Source of the DNA: Papaver somniferum
Taxonomy: Eukaryota; Streptophyta; Magnoliopsida; Ranunculales; Papaveraceae
Length of the DNA: 64,000 bases
Assembly (NCBI RefSeq): GCF_003573695.1
Contig: NC_039364.1
Span: forward strand, 71,630,256-71,694,255
Direction: 5' to 3'
Shown: positions 45,964 through 56,560 of the stretch, piece after piece
Layout: every line of letters begins with the position of its first letter
How positions within the stretch are numbered: the first letter of the stretch is position 1
Program-made: the position numbers and the translations under genes
The notes under the pieces: generated by a model
Databases searched by the model: none
What the model was told of the DNA's origin: nothing
The model's input: the letters and a program-made list of their open reading frames with translations, nothing else

Positions 45964-47632
45964 AATTTTAGTGGCAAAACTATTAATACATATGGAATAC
46001 AAAAAATAAATAAATTAACTTTTGTAGCTCCTATTCAACATGCCTAATCTTCAACATTACTCGAAATCTTCGTCACTTCCAAGTACTCCAATGATCCCAA
46101 AGGTTGTAAGTTTGGCATCATCGTTGTTGAAAATCCGTAGCTATAACAACAAGAAAACAATAGTTCTCAATCATTGTTATACAGTGTCATAGTATCATTA
46201 TACAACGTCAAAGTTCAATTGTACCACAACTTCAACAACAACACTATGGTGATATGTATCACTCCCCCTTAGTCAATACTCCATCTCACATGGAAACCAC
46301 TCCCCCTTACATAATGATCTGAAAACCATATGTATTTGTAGTGTGAACTACATATTAATTCTCCCCCTTTTTGTCAATAAAATTGGCAAAGATACAAGAA
46401 CGTGATCCTAATGAAATTTCCGAAAGAGACATTTCATGACCAAAAGAAAGCAAAAATATCAACTTGTTCTTTAGATGGAATCATAAAGCCAAAGCTAAAT
46501 GCATTCATCAAGGAGTTTATAAAGATACAAGATAACCCCTATAATATTCCATAGCCGCACTCTCCACAAAGATTTGGCAATTAAGCACAAGTTCAAAAAG
46601 AACTCTCCCCTATATAATGTCACTCCCAAGGGAACAACAAGAGCGACCTTAATTTCGAAATAAAAGAAGGATTTCTTTGGACATAACAAATCACATACAT
46701 GTATGAATTTGAATCCAAAATATTAAATTAACCACAAGAAGTTCATGATTAATTTAACCGAAAATGCTCAACACAAGTAAACTTATGGAGACTTAAGAGC
46801 GCTCAATTAGATTAATCACAAGTAAACCCATAATTAATCTAATCGAAATACACAATCAAACTAATCACAAAGTAATCAATTTAATTGGTCATACTCACAT
46901 AAGAGAGTCTATGGAGCAATGATTAAGTTAATCATGAAAACAATCAACCCAGTCATGAACGCTCAAACAAAAGAAGACTTATGGAGTCAAAACTAAATAA
47001 CCAAACAAGATGATTAATTTAGTTGAAAATGCTTGACATAAAGTACCTTAAGGAACAACAACATAGTTAATAAAAAATAATCAACTTGGTTGTTTAATGC
47101 TCAACATAAGACACTTTATAGAGCCTCACAGTAATACATAAAATTATGGATCAGGGAAGATCAATTACTGCGGAATACACAAGGATTCATTCTATTTTCC
47201 GTCACTATTTGCATAACGACATTTAATAGACATACTCCTTGCAGACAAAAGATTTTAACCTATCTTCCATCAATAATTGACAATATAGGCTTAAATTTTG
47301 TAATTGTCAAAAGTCTATTCATTCTTTTATAAATACATGAATATCGACGTTCGAAAGAATTTACTTTTGACAAGATATGGGACAATCAAGTTCATGGACG
47401 CAAACACACATATCCCATAACAATGTTGCAATATATAAAACCATAAAGATTAATACTGCAAAAATCATCTTCCAAATAATTTAGAATTTAAACCAATAAA
47501 TCTAAAAACATGAAGATGAAAAACGTTGGACATAGCTATGTGTAATCACAATAATGGTTATTCCAACCTCTAGTTATTCTTCTAAACAAAAACAGAAATA
47601 TAGAAGATTTACTAGGCGAACTAAAGGAAAAA
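45964..47632 (-). other. Inner element 3' non-coding region
   Basis: No gene is seen over 1.67 kb. Four polypurine-like motifs lie in the LTR-proximal 430 bp. A repetitive stretch of aatcaatttaattg-like phrases and 'aagacacttatggagcc' repeats follows (about 46720-47130). The rest (47140-47560) is shared with the outer element (54100-54420). Confidence 0.6.
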
Positions 47633-48073
47633 TCAGAGCTCATTGAGGACCTCGTATCTTTCAATGAATCCATCAAAGAAGGTATCACTGATTTCCTTTA
47701 TTCTCTTGACTGTAGACACACCATGTTCGTGAGTTAGAACACTAACTTTGCGATCAATAACCCGAGCAAGCTGTCTAGCTATGACGCAGTCCATGATGAG
47801 CTTCTTTTGATTCTGTATCAGAATATTCTGATTTGCAAGGATTCTGGCCTGACCATCTAGGAGTTGGTTTATTTGCAGTTGCATATTTGCAAATTCGACC
47901 TTTGAATCGTTTTGAAAACGAGTTAAATCCTTGACAGAATCATCAATCCAGGAGTTGTGATCCTTTCTTTCAAGCATCTTCTTTAGAACCAGCTCTTGAA
48001 TTGACTCACGTCCTTGAGTGTCTTCCTCCATATCAAGATGCACAATCTCTTGAAATTTTGCAGAGTTCTCCAT
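47633..48073 (-). CDS. ORF2 of the inner Copia-type element, small helical protein
   Basis: An intact 146-codon frame from ATG 48073 (MENSAKFQEIV). An earlier in-frame Met at 48106 is possible, but MENS is the start also retained in the outer element (54891). The product is acidic at the start and then strongly helical, with heptad-like spacing (FANMQLQINQLLDGQARILANQNILIQNQKKLI), so a coiled coil is likely. No known domain, signal peptide or membrane segment was recognised. It follows the gag-like ORF on the same strand, separated by 226 bp in a different frame. The outer element carries the same ORF with several stops, so it is an inherited part of the family and not chance. The role is unknown; a gag-associated or RNP function is only a guess. 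Confidence 0.6.
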   Translation of the reverse strand: MENSAKFQEIVHLDMEEDTQGRESIQELVLKKMLERKDHNSWIDDSVKDLTRFQNDSKVEFANMQLQINQLLDGQARILANQNILIQNQKKLIMDCVIARQLARVIDRKVSVLTHEHGVSTVKRIKEISDTFFDGFIERYEVLNEL

Positions 48074-48299
48074 ATTATTTTTGTTAAGGGAAGGGAAATC
48101 CAACAAAGTAATATATATGTGTTTGTAAACACAGATTGGAAACCCTAAGAACTCACAGGAGGAGGACGCGAACGTTTATGGACCGTCAACACAAAGAAAA
48201 CTTAAAGCAGAAAGAATATAATATACAACATACTTGAGTATTTATCAATAATTTTCCTTGTACCTCTCAAGTTAGAAACAAGGAAAATAATACCTGGAA

Positions 48300-49489
48300 T
48301 CAGGTGGTAGAGTGGAAATTAATCCTACTATGATCATCGAGAAAGGAGTTGTACATATCATCTGGTAGTTTGATCTTTGTGTTATTCGCCTTTCTTTGGT
48401 TAACCTTCATTCCAGAAGAGTAAGACACAGTGTGGTTAACATAACCATCAGAAGGGTTTCTCTGAGGACTAAATCTAGGACCTCTTGCAATTGGTTCAAG
48501 AGGATCAGAATAGAGAGGAATCCATTTTCTAGACTTAGATTTACCAGAAACATTCTTATAAACATAGGGAATGCTTTTGTCAGCAGTACAAGAATTTATA
48601 CTACTAGAAAGCATATGATTCCTGTGATGATTTCTAAGAAAGATATCACGTTTATAAGGTATCTGGTTTTCTGTGGGCATGCGATTCACCACAGTAGTCG
48701 ACGGACTATTTATCCCATTGACATTGTAAAGAAGCAAATTATGAAGTTTATAAATTTGTTTCGTTCAGGCAAAACAGTGGATAGCATAGTGATTCTTTTT
48801 CCCACAGAAAGTATAGATTCGTGGAGGAGAAGCAACAATTGGCACCTGTTTTAACTTCATAGCCATGTGAGAAGATTGTAAGTTACGCAAAATTTTCTTG
48901 ACACAATCTTCTTCTGGAGAAAATTTCGTCATGTACTGTAACTCATGAGAGTTAGTATGTACAGAAAAATTTCTCTTTAAGACAGAGTTTTCCTTTTCCA
49001 AGGATTTACACTGTTCATGAGCTAGAGTAAGAGATGCTTATAGTTTCTCTTTTTCAACACGAAGTCTGTTAAGATCTGATGAATGAGTCTCGATCAAACG
49101 TTTCTCTCTAATTGAGTCTTCCTTAACAATATCTTCAAGAACACTAATATTTTCACGCTGTTGACTAGTTTCTTTGAGAAGTTTTTCAATATTCTTAGAG
49201 AAAGACTCAATGATGTTGTAGAGTTCATGTTCTCGATCAAGAGACTTTTCAAATTCATCAATAAGCTGATCATGATCCTGAAAATCAATAATCTCGGCAG
49301 TGTTTTTTGAGATTCTGGTGAGCTCCTTTTCAGCTTTTGCCATAGTGCCCAATGTCTCAACAGAGAGAGAGAGATGTCAGCACCAGAAGGGACAACCTTC
49401 TTACCTCGGGATTCAGAAGAATCTGCTAAGGAGTGATCCTTTGAGGTATTTCCAAGACATTTGACATAGTTAAAAGCTTTAGAAGGCAT
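48300..49489 (-). pseudogene. ORF1 of the inner Copia-type element, gag-like with zinc knuckle
   Basis: A frame of about 396 codons from ATG 49489 (MPSKAFNYVKCLG). A frameshift lies near 49365 in a CT run, and in-frame stops fall at 49040-49038 and 48767-48765. The N-terminal part is charged. Residues encoded at about 49350-49050 are helical and rich in Glu and Lys (LIDEFEKSLDREHELYNII). A zinc knuckle at about 48820-48770 reads YTFCGKKNHYAIHC, with Tyr in place of the first Cys of C-x2-C-x4-H-x4-C. A basic Ser/Asn-rich tail follows. The capsid fold is not recognisable by eye. The ORF ends at 48300 and no protease follows. It is related to the remnants at 55260-56457. Confidence 0.65.
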
Positions 49490-49571
49490 CTTGGTATGCG
49501 TGTAAGAGATTCTGTCCACAGACTCAGATTGCCACAAACACAGACTTGTAAGGTCTTAAACGTGTTTGCCT

Positions 49572-49583
49572 GCTCTGATACCA
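49572..49583 (-). other. Primer-binding site, initiator tRNA-Met type (inner element)
   Basis: The minus strand reads TGGTATCAGAGC, two bases after the 5' LTR end. This is the usual Copia primer-binding site. Confidence 0.85.
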
Positions 49584-49585
49584 AT

Positions 49586-51944
49586 TGAAAAAGCGAGGGT
49601 CTAACAACCACACCCAATATTTCGCTTAGCAATCTGTATGGACAAATTCCAATATACTTTTATGAGAATCAACTAGACAGTTAGACTCAATCAATGAAAA
49701 GTATATCAAAGAGTTTATATCTCAATCTCTCGATTTGATCTTTACTCAAGCAAATAGAAATCTGCGAGTCTTTATCAAAGAGAGATAACTTGGATGGTAC
49801 TAAAGACTAATATCCAAGTGTCAATCAATTTAAATCAACAACCAAAAAGGTCGGATATTCTAATTGATTGAACAACGCATAACCTGTGATATTGCAATTA
49901 TATAAACAAATATAATGCGGAAAAGAAATAACACAGACAACAGAATTTTGTTAACGAGGAAACCGCAAATGCAGAAAAACCCCGGGACCTAGTCCAGATT
50001 GAACACACACTGTATTAAGCCGCTACAGACACTAGCCTACTCCAAATTAACTTCGGTCTGGACTGTAGTTGAACCCCAATCAATCTCACACTGATCCAAG
50101 GTACAGTTATACTCCTACGCCTCTGATCCCAACAAGATACTGCGCACTTGATTCCCTTAGCTGATCTCACCCACAACTAAGAGTTGCTACGACCCAAAGT
50201 CGAAGACTTTAATAAACAAATTTGTATTACACAGAAAATTCTACGATAATAGATAAATCCGTCTCCCAGGAATATACCTACGAGTTTTGTTTCGTCTTTT
50301 GATAAATCAAGGTGAACAGGAACCAATCAATAATACCAGACTTATATTCCCGAAGGACAGCTTAGTATTATCAATCACCTCACAATAATCTTAATCGACG
50401 CAGCGAAAAAAGATATTGCGGAATCACAAACGATGAGACGAAGTTTGTTTGTGATTACTTTTCTATCTTGCCTATCGAAGATATAAAATCTCAAGCCAAT
50501 TATTTCAATTGTACTCGTACGATAGAAGATGCAAGATCAGATCACACAACTAAAAGAAAAGTAGTATCGGTATGGCTTCACAATCCCAATGAAGTCTTTA
50601 AGTCGTTAACCTGTTTTAGAAGAAGAAACCAAAGGTTAAAGGATAATCGACTTTAGCTTAGCACAACTAGTATCACACAGAATGTGTGGGGATTAGGTTT
50701 CCCAGTTTCTAGAGTTCTCCCTTATATACACTTTCAAATCAGGGTTTGCAATCAATGTTAGCTTAGTAACAAAGCATTCAGTATTCACCGTTAGATGAAA
50801 ACCTGATTAGATTCAAGCTAATATTTCTCAACCGTTAGATCGAAAACTTAGCTTGTCACACACAAATGAAATGTCCAATTTTGGGTTTATGAATCGTACC
50901 CAAACATTAACATTTGTTGGTTCAACAAGTCAACCAAATGGTTATCCATATGATTACTCTCATATCAACCTTATTCTTCTTCACCATAACTAGTTCAAAT
51001 GACTCAAATGATTTAGTTAGAGAGTTGTTCAATTGCAAGGAAATCTTATGTAACTACACAAGACACAATTGAAGCAAAATCGGTTTGATTCACTGGAACC
51101 GATTCATGAACTTTATAGCCACGGTTTGCAAAAGCATTCCTTAGTTTATTTAAATATTAGTTCAAGAACAACCGACTTTCGATATAACCTGCTCAAGTTC
51201 GCGGACTGGGTTCGCGGACTTAAGCTCATGGAAGGAGTACACGAACTCCAGCAGAAAATCTCGGGCCGAGAAGTTCCGCAAGTTCGCGGACTTGGCTCAC
51301 GCCACTTCCAACTTCTCTTGATCAACAAAGTTTTAGCAAACTTTGGTTCAAGGAATAGGACTTATGCATATATGTGTTTCCACAACAACGCTTATATCCA
51401 CCAATGGTTATGTAATCTAAACTCTCATTTCAATCATTGAAACATTCTCAGAGAACGTTATATAGCCGTTATTCACAGACCATTTTTCATCAGTGCAATT
51501 TTCAAAGTGATTGAAACATAACATGACTTTCGTCACTTGGTAAACATGAATTCGGCTAAAGCGAAAGCTTACCAACACATATTTCGAGAAATAGATAGGC
51601 GAGATAAACTTGGATCGAAATAGCAAATGTGTATAATGAAAGTCTATATATCAAAACGACTTTTGTCTCAAGAGTAGGAGATAGAGTAAATAGACTTTTG
51701 AGTGACAGATAATTTCAAGTCTCCACATACCTTTTAGTCGATGAAGATCCACCAGTTCCTTGAGTAGTCCTTCGTCTTGTATGATGATTTCCATGGAGTC
51801 TTGAGCTCAACTACACTTTCTATCCTAATCCGAGACCTTTATCTATGTAGGATAGAAATCAAGACTTATAGTTTTGATCACTAATATTGATAAACATGCT
51901 TGAGATAGAAACGCATTCAAGTTCGACCGAGCAATGCTCTAACA
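49586..51944 (-). repeat. Inner Copia 5' LTR
   Basis: A 2,359-bp LTR collinear with 43585-45948, with scattered differences. The TATA box is at 50720-50728 on the minus strand. The gttcgcggact subrepeat (about 51195-51305) is shorter than in the 3' LTR. Two short ORFs (51069-51440 and 51887-52075) are LTR sequence without domains. Confidence 0.9.
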
Positions 51945-51949
51945 ATATT

Positions 51950-53240
51950 CTTATACAAGTATACAAGACACAATTGAAGCAAAATCGGATTGATTCAAAA
52001 GAATCAGTTCATGAACATTTTAGCCACGGTTTGCAAAGATTGCATTCCATAATTTACAAATGTATTTGTTCATGAGTATGAAATCATACTTAACCAATTT
52101 TAGAACTTAACCTCATAAGTTTGCAAACGGGTATGCAAACTTAAGTTCCGGACTTGATCCTTTACGACAGTTCGCAAACGGGTACACATACTGTCGTTCC
52201 AGACTTGATCTTTTCCGCCAGTTCGCTAACAGGTGCGCATACTGTCGTTCCGGATCGAATTCGATCGGGCGAAACAGTTTGCAAACGGGTACGCAAAACT
52301 TAGTTCCTGGACTTTGACAGTTAAAATCGTTCGCATACGGGTATACATACTTCGTTCCCGGACCTGAATCATTCTTACAACAGTTTGCATACAGGTATGC
52401 ATACTGTGATATATCCAGACAATGGTTAATTATTCTGAACTCCCATTTCAATCATTGAAACATTCTTAGAAGACGACAATAGCTGTCTCACACAAAATAT
52501 TATCTTATAAGCAATTTTCAAGTGATCGAATGATCAATACGAGAATGATTAATTGTCAAACTAGTAGCCTCTCGGGAGAATCGATGACTGCATCTTTGAT
52601 GACTGCTAGTACTAGTACATATGAGAATGATTAATTGGCTAGTTGTACATATCCCCAGGGCTATGGAACAAAGGATTATCCCGGATCTACACCGAGGTAT
52701 TGACAGCGATTCTCAAATATCGCATAACAGAATGTGATACGTTCAGAATCTACATCAAATGACTGTCTCACACAAATCATGTAAGATGTTACAAGGCGAT
52801 TTTCACATAATCATCTTTTGACTTTCGTCAAGAATAATGATGAACGTAGTTAAGGCAAAAAGATTTCCAACACATATTTTGAGAAAGATATAAATGAGTT
52901 AAACTCATCTCGAAATATCAAATGTGTATAATATTAAAGTCTATATATCTATACGACTTAGTCCAATAGGAGATAGAATAGAATAGACTTCTGAGTGATA
53001 GATGAGTTCAAGTCTTCACACACCTTTTTTTGATGAAGTTCCTCCAAGATCCCCTTAGTAGATCTTCGTCTTCAATCGATGAACGCCGTGAAGTCTAAAG
53101 TTGAACTACACATTCTATCCTAATCCAGACATAGCTATAAGTAGACAAGAGAAATAAAGACTTATAGTTTTGACAACTAAACTTGATAAACAAGCTTGAG
53201 ATAGCAACGCTTGCGAGTTCGACCAAGCAGTGCTCTAACA
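51950..53240 (-). repeat. Outer Copia 3' LTR, second piece
   Basis: Continues the LTR broken at 43584. It is about 490 bp longer than the corresponding part of the 5' LTR, mainly because it carries more units of a gttcgcaaacgggtacgcatactg repeat (about 52125-52410). It ends in tgctctaaca, the reverse complement of TGTTAGAGCA, then a polypurine tract on the minus strand (about 53241-53252). Confidence 0.82.
52125..52410 (-). repeat. Variable tandem repeat in the outer LTR
   Basis: About six units of 40-60 bp built on agttcgcaaacgggtacgcatactgtcgttcc. The 5' LTR (58100-58205) retains only about two. Confidence 0.7.
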
Positions 53241-54474
53241 ATCTCCCCTTTTGTCAATTTTAGTGACAAAACTATCAATACACATGGATTACAAAATAAA
53301 TAAACTTTTTAGCTTCTCATCCAAATGCTTGATTTCCTTGGTTCTTCAATACTCCTTGAATTCTTCGTCACTCCAAGTACTCCAGTGATTCTGGACGTGT
53401 TCAACTTAGCATCATAGTTGTTGAAGATCCGTAGCCATAACAATAAGAAAACCAATGTTCTCAATTATTATTATATAGTGTCATAGTATTATTACACAAC
53501 ATCAAAGTTAAATTTATCACAACTTTGACAATAATAATATGGTGATATGTATCACTCCCCCTTAGTCAATACTGCATCTCACAATGAAAACCACTCCCCC
53601 TTACATAATGATTCGTAAACCATATGTATGTAGTGTGAACTACAAAATAATTCTCCCCATTTTTGTCAATATAAATTGGCAAAGGTATGAAAACTAACGG
53701 GATCATAATGAAATTCTCACAGAGATATTTCATGACTAAAAGAGAACATATCAACTTTGTTTCGATGATTTCACATAGTCGAAATTTAGTGTTTTCATCA
53801 AGGAGTTTATAAAGATACAAGATAACTCCTACAATATTCCACAACCGCACTCCCCACAAAGATTTGGCAATAAAGCACAAGTTCAGTTAAGAACTCTCCC
53901 TCATAAAATGTCATTTCCGAAAGAACAACAAGAGCGACCTTACTTTTACAAGAAAATAAGGATTTATTTGGACATTAACAAAATACATGAAACATGAATT
54001 TGTATCCAGAAAACTCAATTAAATTAACCACAAAGGAATTTTAATGATTAATTTAATCGGAAATGCTCAACATAAGAAAGCTTACGGAGCCATACAATAC
54101 TTTCACATAGAAGTGGATCAGCGAAAGATCAATACTGCGGAATACTCAAAAGTTCATTCTATCTTTTATCAATATTTGGATAATGACATAATAGACTTAA
54201 CTTTTGACATATATGGGACAATCATAGTTCACGGACGTAAACACACATATCCCATAACATTTTTTGTAATATATAAAACCAGTAAAGATTAATACTGCAA
54301 AATCATCTTCCAAATAACTTAGAATTTAAATAAATAAATCTAAAACATTGCAAGATGAAAATCATTGGCAATAACTATGTGTAATCACAATATTTGCTAT
54401 TCCAAACCCTAGTTATCCTTCTTAAAATACAAGAATAAATTCGCATAAGAAGTTTCCTAGACAAACATAAAAAT
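53241..54474 (-). other. Outer element 3' non-coding region
   Basis: Polypurine-like motifs lie at about 53243, 53551, 53597 and 53654, in the same order as in the inner element. The ORF 54044-54292 (plus) is a chance frame with no domain. No gene is seen. Confidence 0.6.
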
Positions 54475-54891
54475 CAAGTTTCTTTGATAACTTCATACCT
54501 TTGAAAGAATCCATCATAAAAGGTATCACTGATATCCTTGATTCTTTTGACCGTAGAACATTTAATTTTCGATCAACAATACGGCAAGTTGCCTAGCTTT
54601 GATGCAGTCCACGATGAGTTTCTTCTGATTCTGTATCAAGACTTTTTGATTTTCAAGGATTTTGGTCTGACCATCAATGAGTTGATTTATTTGCAGTTGA
54701 AGATTTGCAAATTCGACCTTTGAGTCATTCTAAAAAAGAATTAAATCCTTGACAGATTGACCAATCTAGGAGTTGTACTCTTTCCTTGCAATCATCTTTT
54801 TCAAAACAATATCTTAAACCGAATCGCATCCTTCAATGTCTCCTTCCATCTCAAGATTCACAACTTCCTGAGGTCTTGAAGAGTTCTCCAT
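54475..54891 (-). pseudogene. ORF2 of the outer element, decayed
   Basis: Starts MENSSRPQEVVNLEMEGD at 54891 and shows the same helical core as the inner ORF2 (FANLQLQINQL). It has several stops and at least one frame change near 54560. Confidence 0.6.
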
Positions 54892-55259
54892 ATATTTTTG
54901 TTAGGGATGGAAAAACAATATAATATATATATTTACGAACAAGAGAAGAACACCTATGAACTCCCAAGCATAAGGCACGGACGTTCGTGGACCCGTTTTG
55001 GAAGGTTAATGGATCAGAAAAGATCTAGATTTCTCATATTTTTATAGCTCAATAATTAAAAGATTTACTTTAAATCAGAGCATATGAAAGAGATACAATA
55101 GTTACTAGGAGTCAAGATATGACTCAACATTCACAAAAGAAGAAAACAACTATTTTAAACACAAGACATATGATAATCTACAGTAGACTTGAGCATCTCG
55201 CAAATATCATCCTTGCAACTCTCAAGTTAGATACAAGGATGAAATTACCTAGAGATAGA

Positions 55260-56457
55260 TAGCAGAGTGAGATGTAATCCCATCATGAATATTGAGAGAC
55301 GGGTTGTAAATACCATCTGAATGTTTGAGCCTTGTGTTCCTTACCTTCCTTCAGTTATTTCTTATTCAGAGGAAATAGGCATAGACCTTTTATAATACCC
55401 ATCAAAGGGATTTTTCTGAGGATTAAGTCTAGGACCTCTAGAGATTGGTTCCAGAGAATCAGAGTTGAGAGATCTCCATCTCCTAGACTTAGATTTAACA
55501 GACTTATTCTCATAAGCATCGGTAATGTGTACATTTTTGGCTTAGAGATTAGCACCATTAAGAGGGACACGATTCCTATAAAGATTTCTAGAAGAGTGGC
55601 CTTGGAAACCTTGTGCATGAGAGATCTGGTTTTCTGCAGGAATGAAATCCATTGTGAATGTCGTCAGACAATTACTCTGTCAACTATAAAAAGAAGTAGA
55701 TTTTGAAGATCAGAAATCTGTTTCTTTCTAGCAAAACAATGTGTAATATTGTGATTCCTTTTCCCATAGAATGAACAGGTTCGTGGATAAGAGACACTAG
55801 AATCATCTCGTTTCAGATTCATAGCCTTTCTGGAAAACTGTAAGTCACGTAACTGTTTCTTAGCAGAAAATTACTTAGAAGAAAATTTCTCCAGGCTAGG
55901 TAATACCACATGCGTATTAGAGATATGCATTGAAGAAGATTTACTTACTAAAACAGAGTTTTACGCTAGTAAAAGAGATGAAACAAGTTTCTATTTTTCA
56001 ACACGACAGTTGTTCAATTCTGATGAATGAGTCTCAATTAAACGTTTTTCTCTAATTGAATCTTCTTTAACAATATCCTCAAGCATACTAATCTTTTCGC
56101 GATGTAGAGTAGTATCTTGAACAAGATTTTCGATATTGTTAGAAAAAGACTCAACAATACTATAGAGTTCCCGTTCTCTATTGAGAGACTTCTCAAGTTC
56201 ATTGGTGATCTTAGCATAATTTTCTTCAAGAGATCTATTTTAGAGACTTGAACATCAATAATTTCAGCAGATTTTTTTAAATTTCTGGTGAGTTCCATTT
56301 CAGATTCTGACATAGTACCAATTGTCACTTTAGAGGGAATGTTATTAGAATCTGATAGCAAATTTTTTTTACCTCGGAATTCGGAAAAATCAACTAAGGA
56401 GTTATACTTTGAGGTAATCCCAAGATATTTCGCATAGTCAAAAACTTTGGAGGACAT
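55260..56457 (-). pseudogene. ORF1 (gag-like) of the outer element, decayed
   Basis: Begins MSSKVFDYAKYLG at 56457, parallel to MPSKAFNYVKCLG of the inner element, and continues through the region of MSESEMELTRNLKKSAEIID. The zinc knuckle at about 55740-55795 reads CSFYGKRNHNITHC. Here the second Cys is Tyr, whereas the inner copy lost the first. Frameshifts and stops occur throughout, and no protease or pol follows. Confidence 0.65.
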
Positions 56458-56546
56458 TTCTACGTGCGTAATTGCGAGATAATCTTCTATCCGCAGAAAT
56501 CAGATTGTTACAAACACAGGCTTATAAGTTCTTAGCGTGTTTGCCT

Positions 56547-56558
56547 GATTTGATACCA
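56547..56558 (-). other. Primer-binding site of the outer Copia element, degenerate
   Basis: The minus strand reads TGGTATCAAATC, two mismatches to the initiator tRNA-Met sequence seen in the inner element, two bases from the LTR end at 56561. Confidence 0.65.
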
Positions 56559-56560
56559 AT

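Larger units (their letters stand above)
43585..51944 (-). mobile_element. Inner Copia-type element without pol
   Basis: Minus-strand LTR element of 8.36 kb inserted in the outer element's LTR. LTRs lie at 43585-45948 and 49586-51944. The TSD atatt is perfect (43580-43584 and 51945-51949), and the uninterrupted site is visible in the other outer LTR at about 58037 (caattgtttatattctcatag). A primer-binding site for initiator tRNA-Met is at 49572-49583 and a polypurine tract at 45951-45963. The 3.6 kb interior encodes a gag-like ORF and a second small ORF, with no pol. Confidence 0.9.

Noticed and set aside
48396..48854. 152-codon plus-strand ORF
   Set aside because: Shadow of the minus-strand gag-like ORF1, which shows a zinc knuckle and is conserved in the second element.
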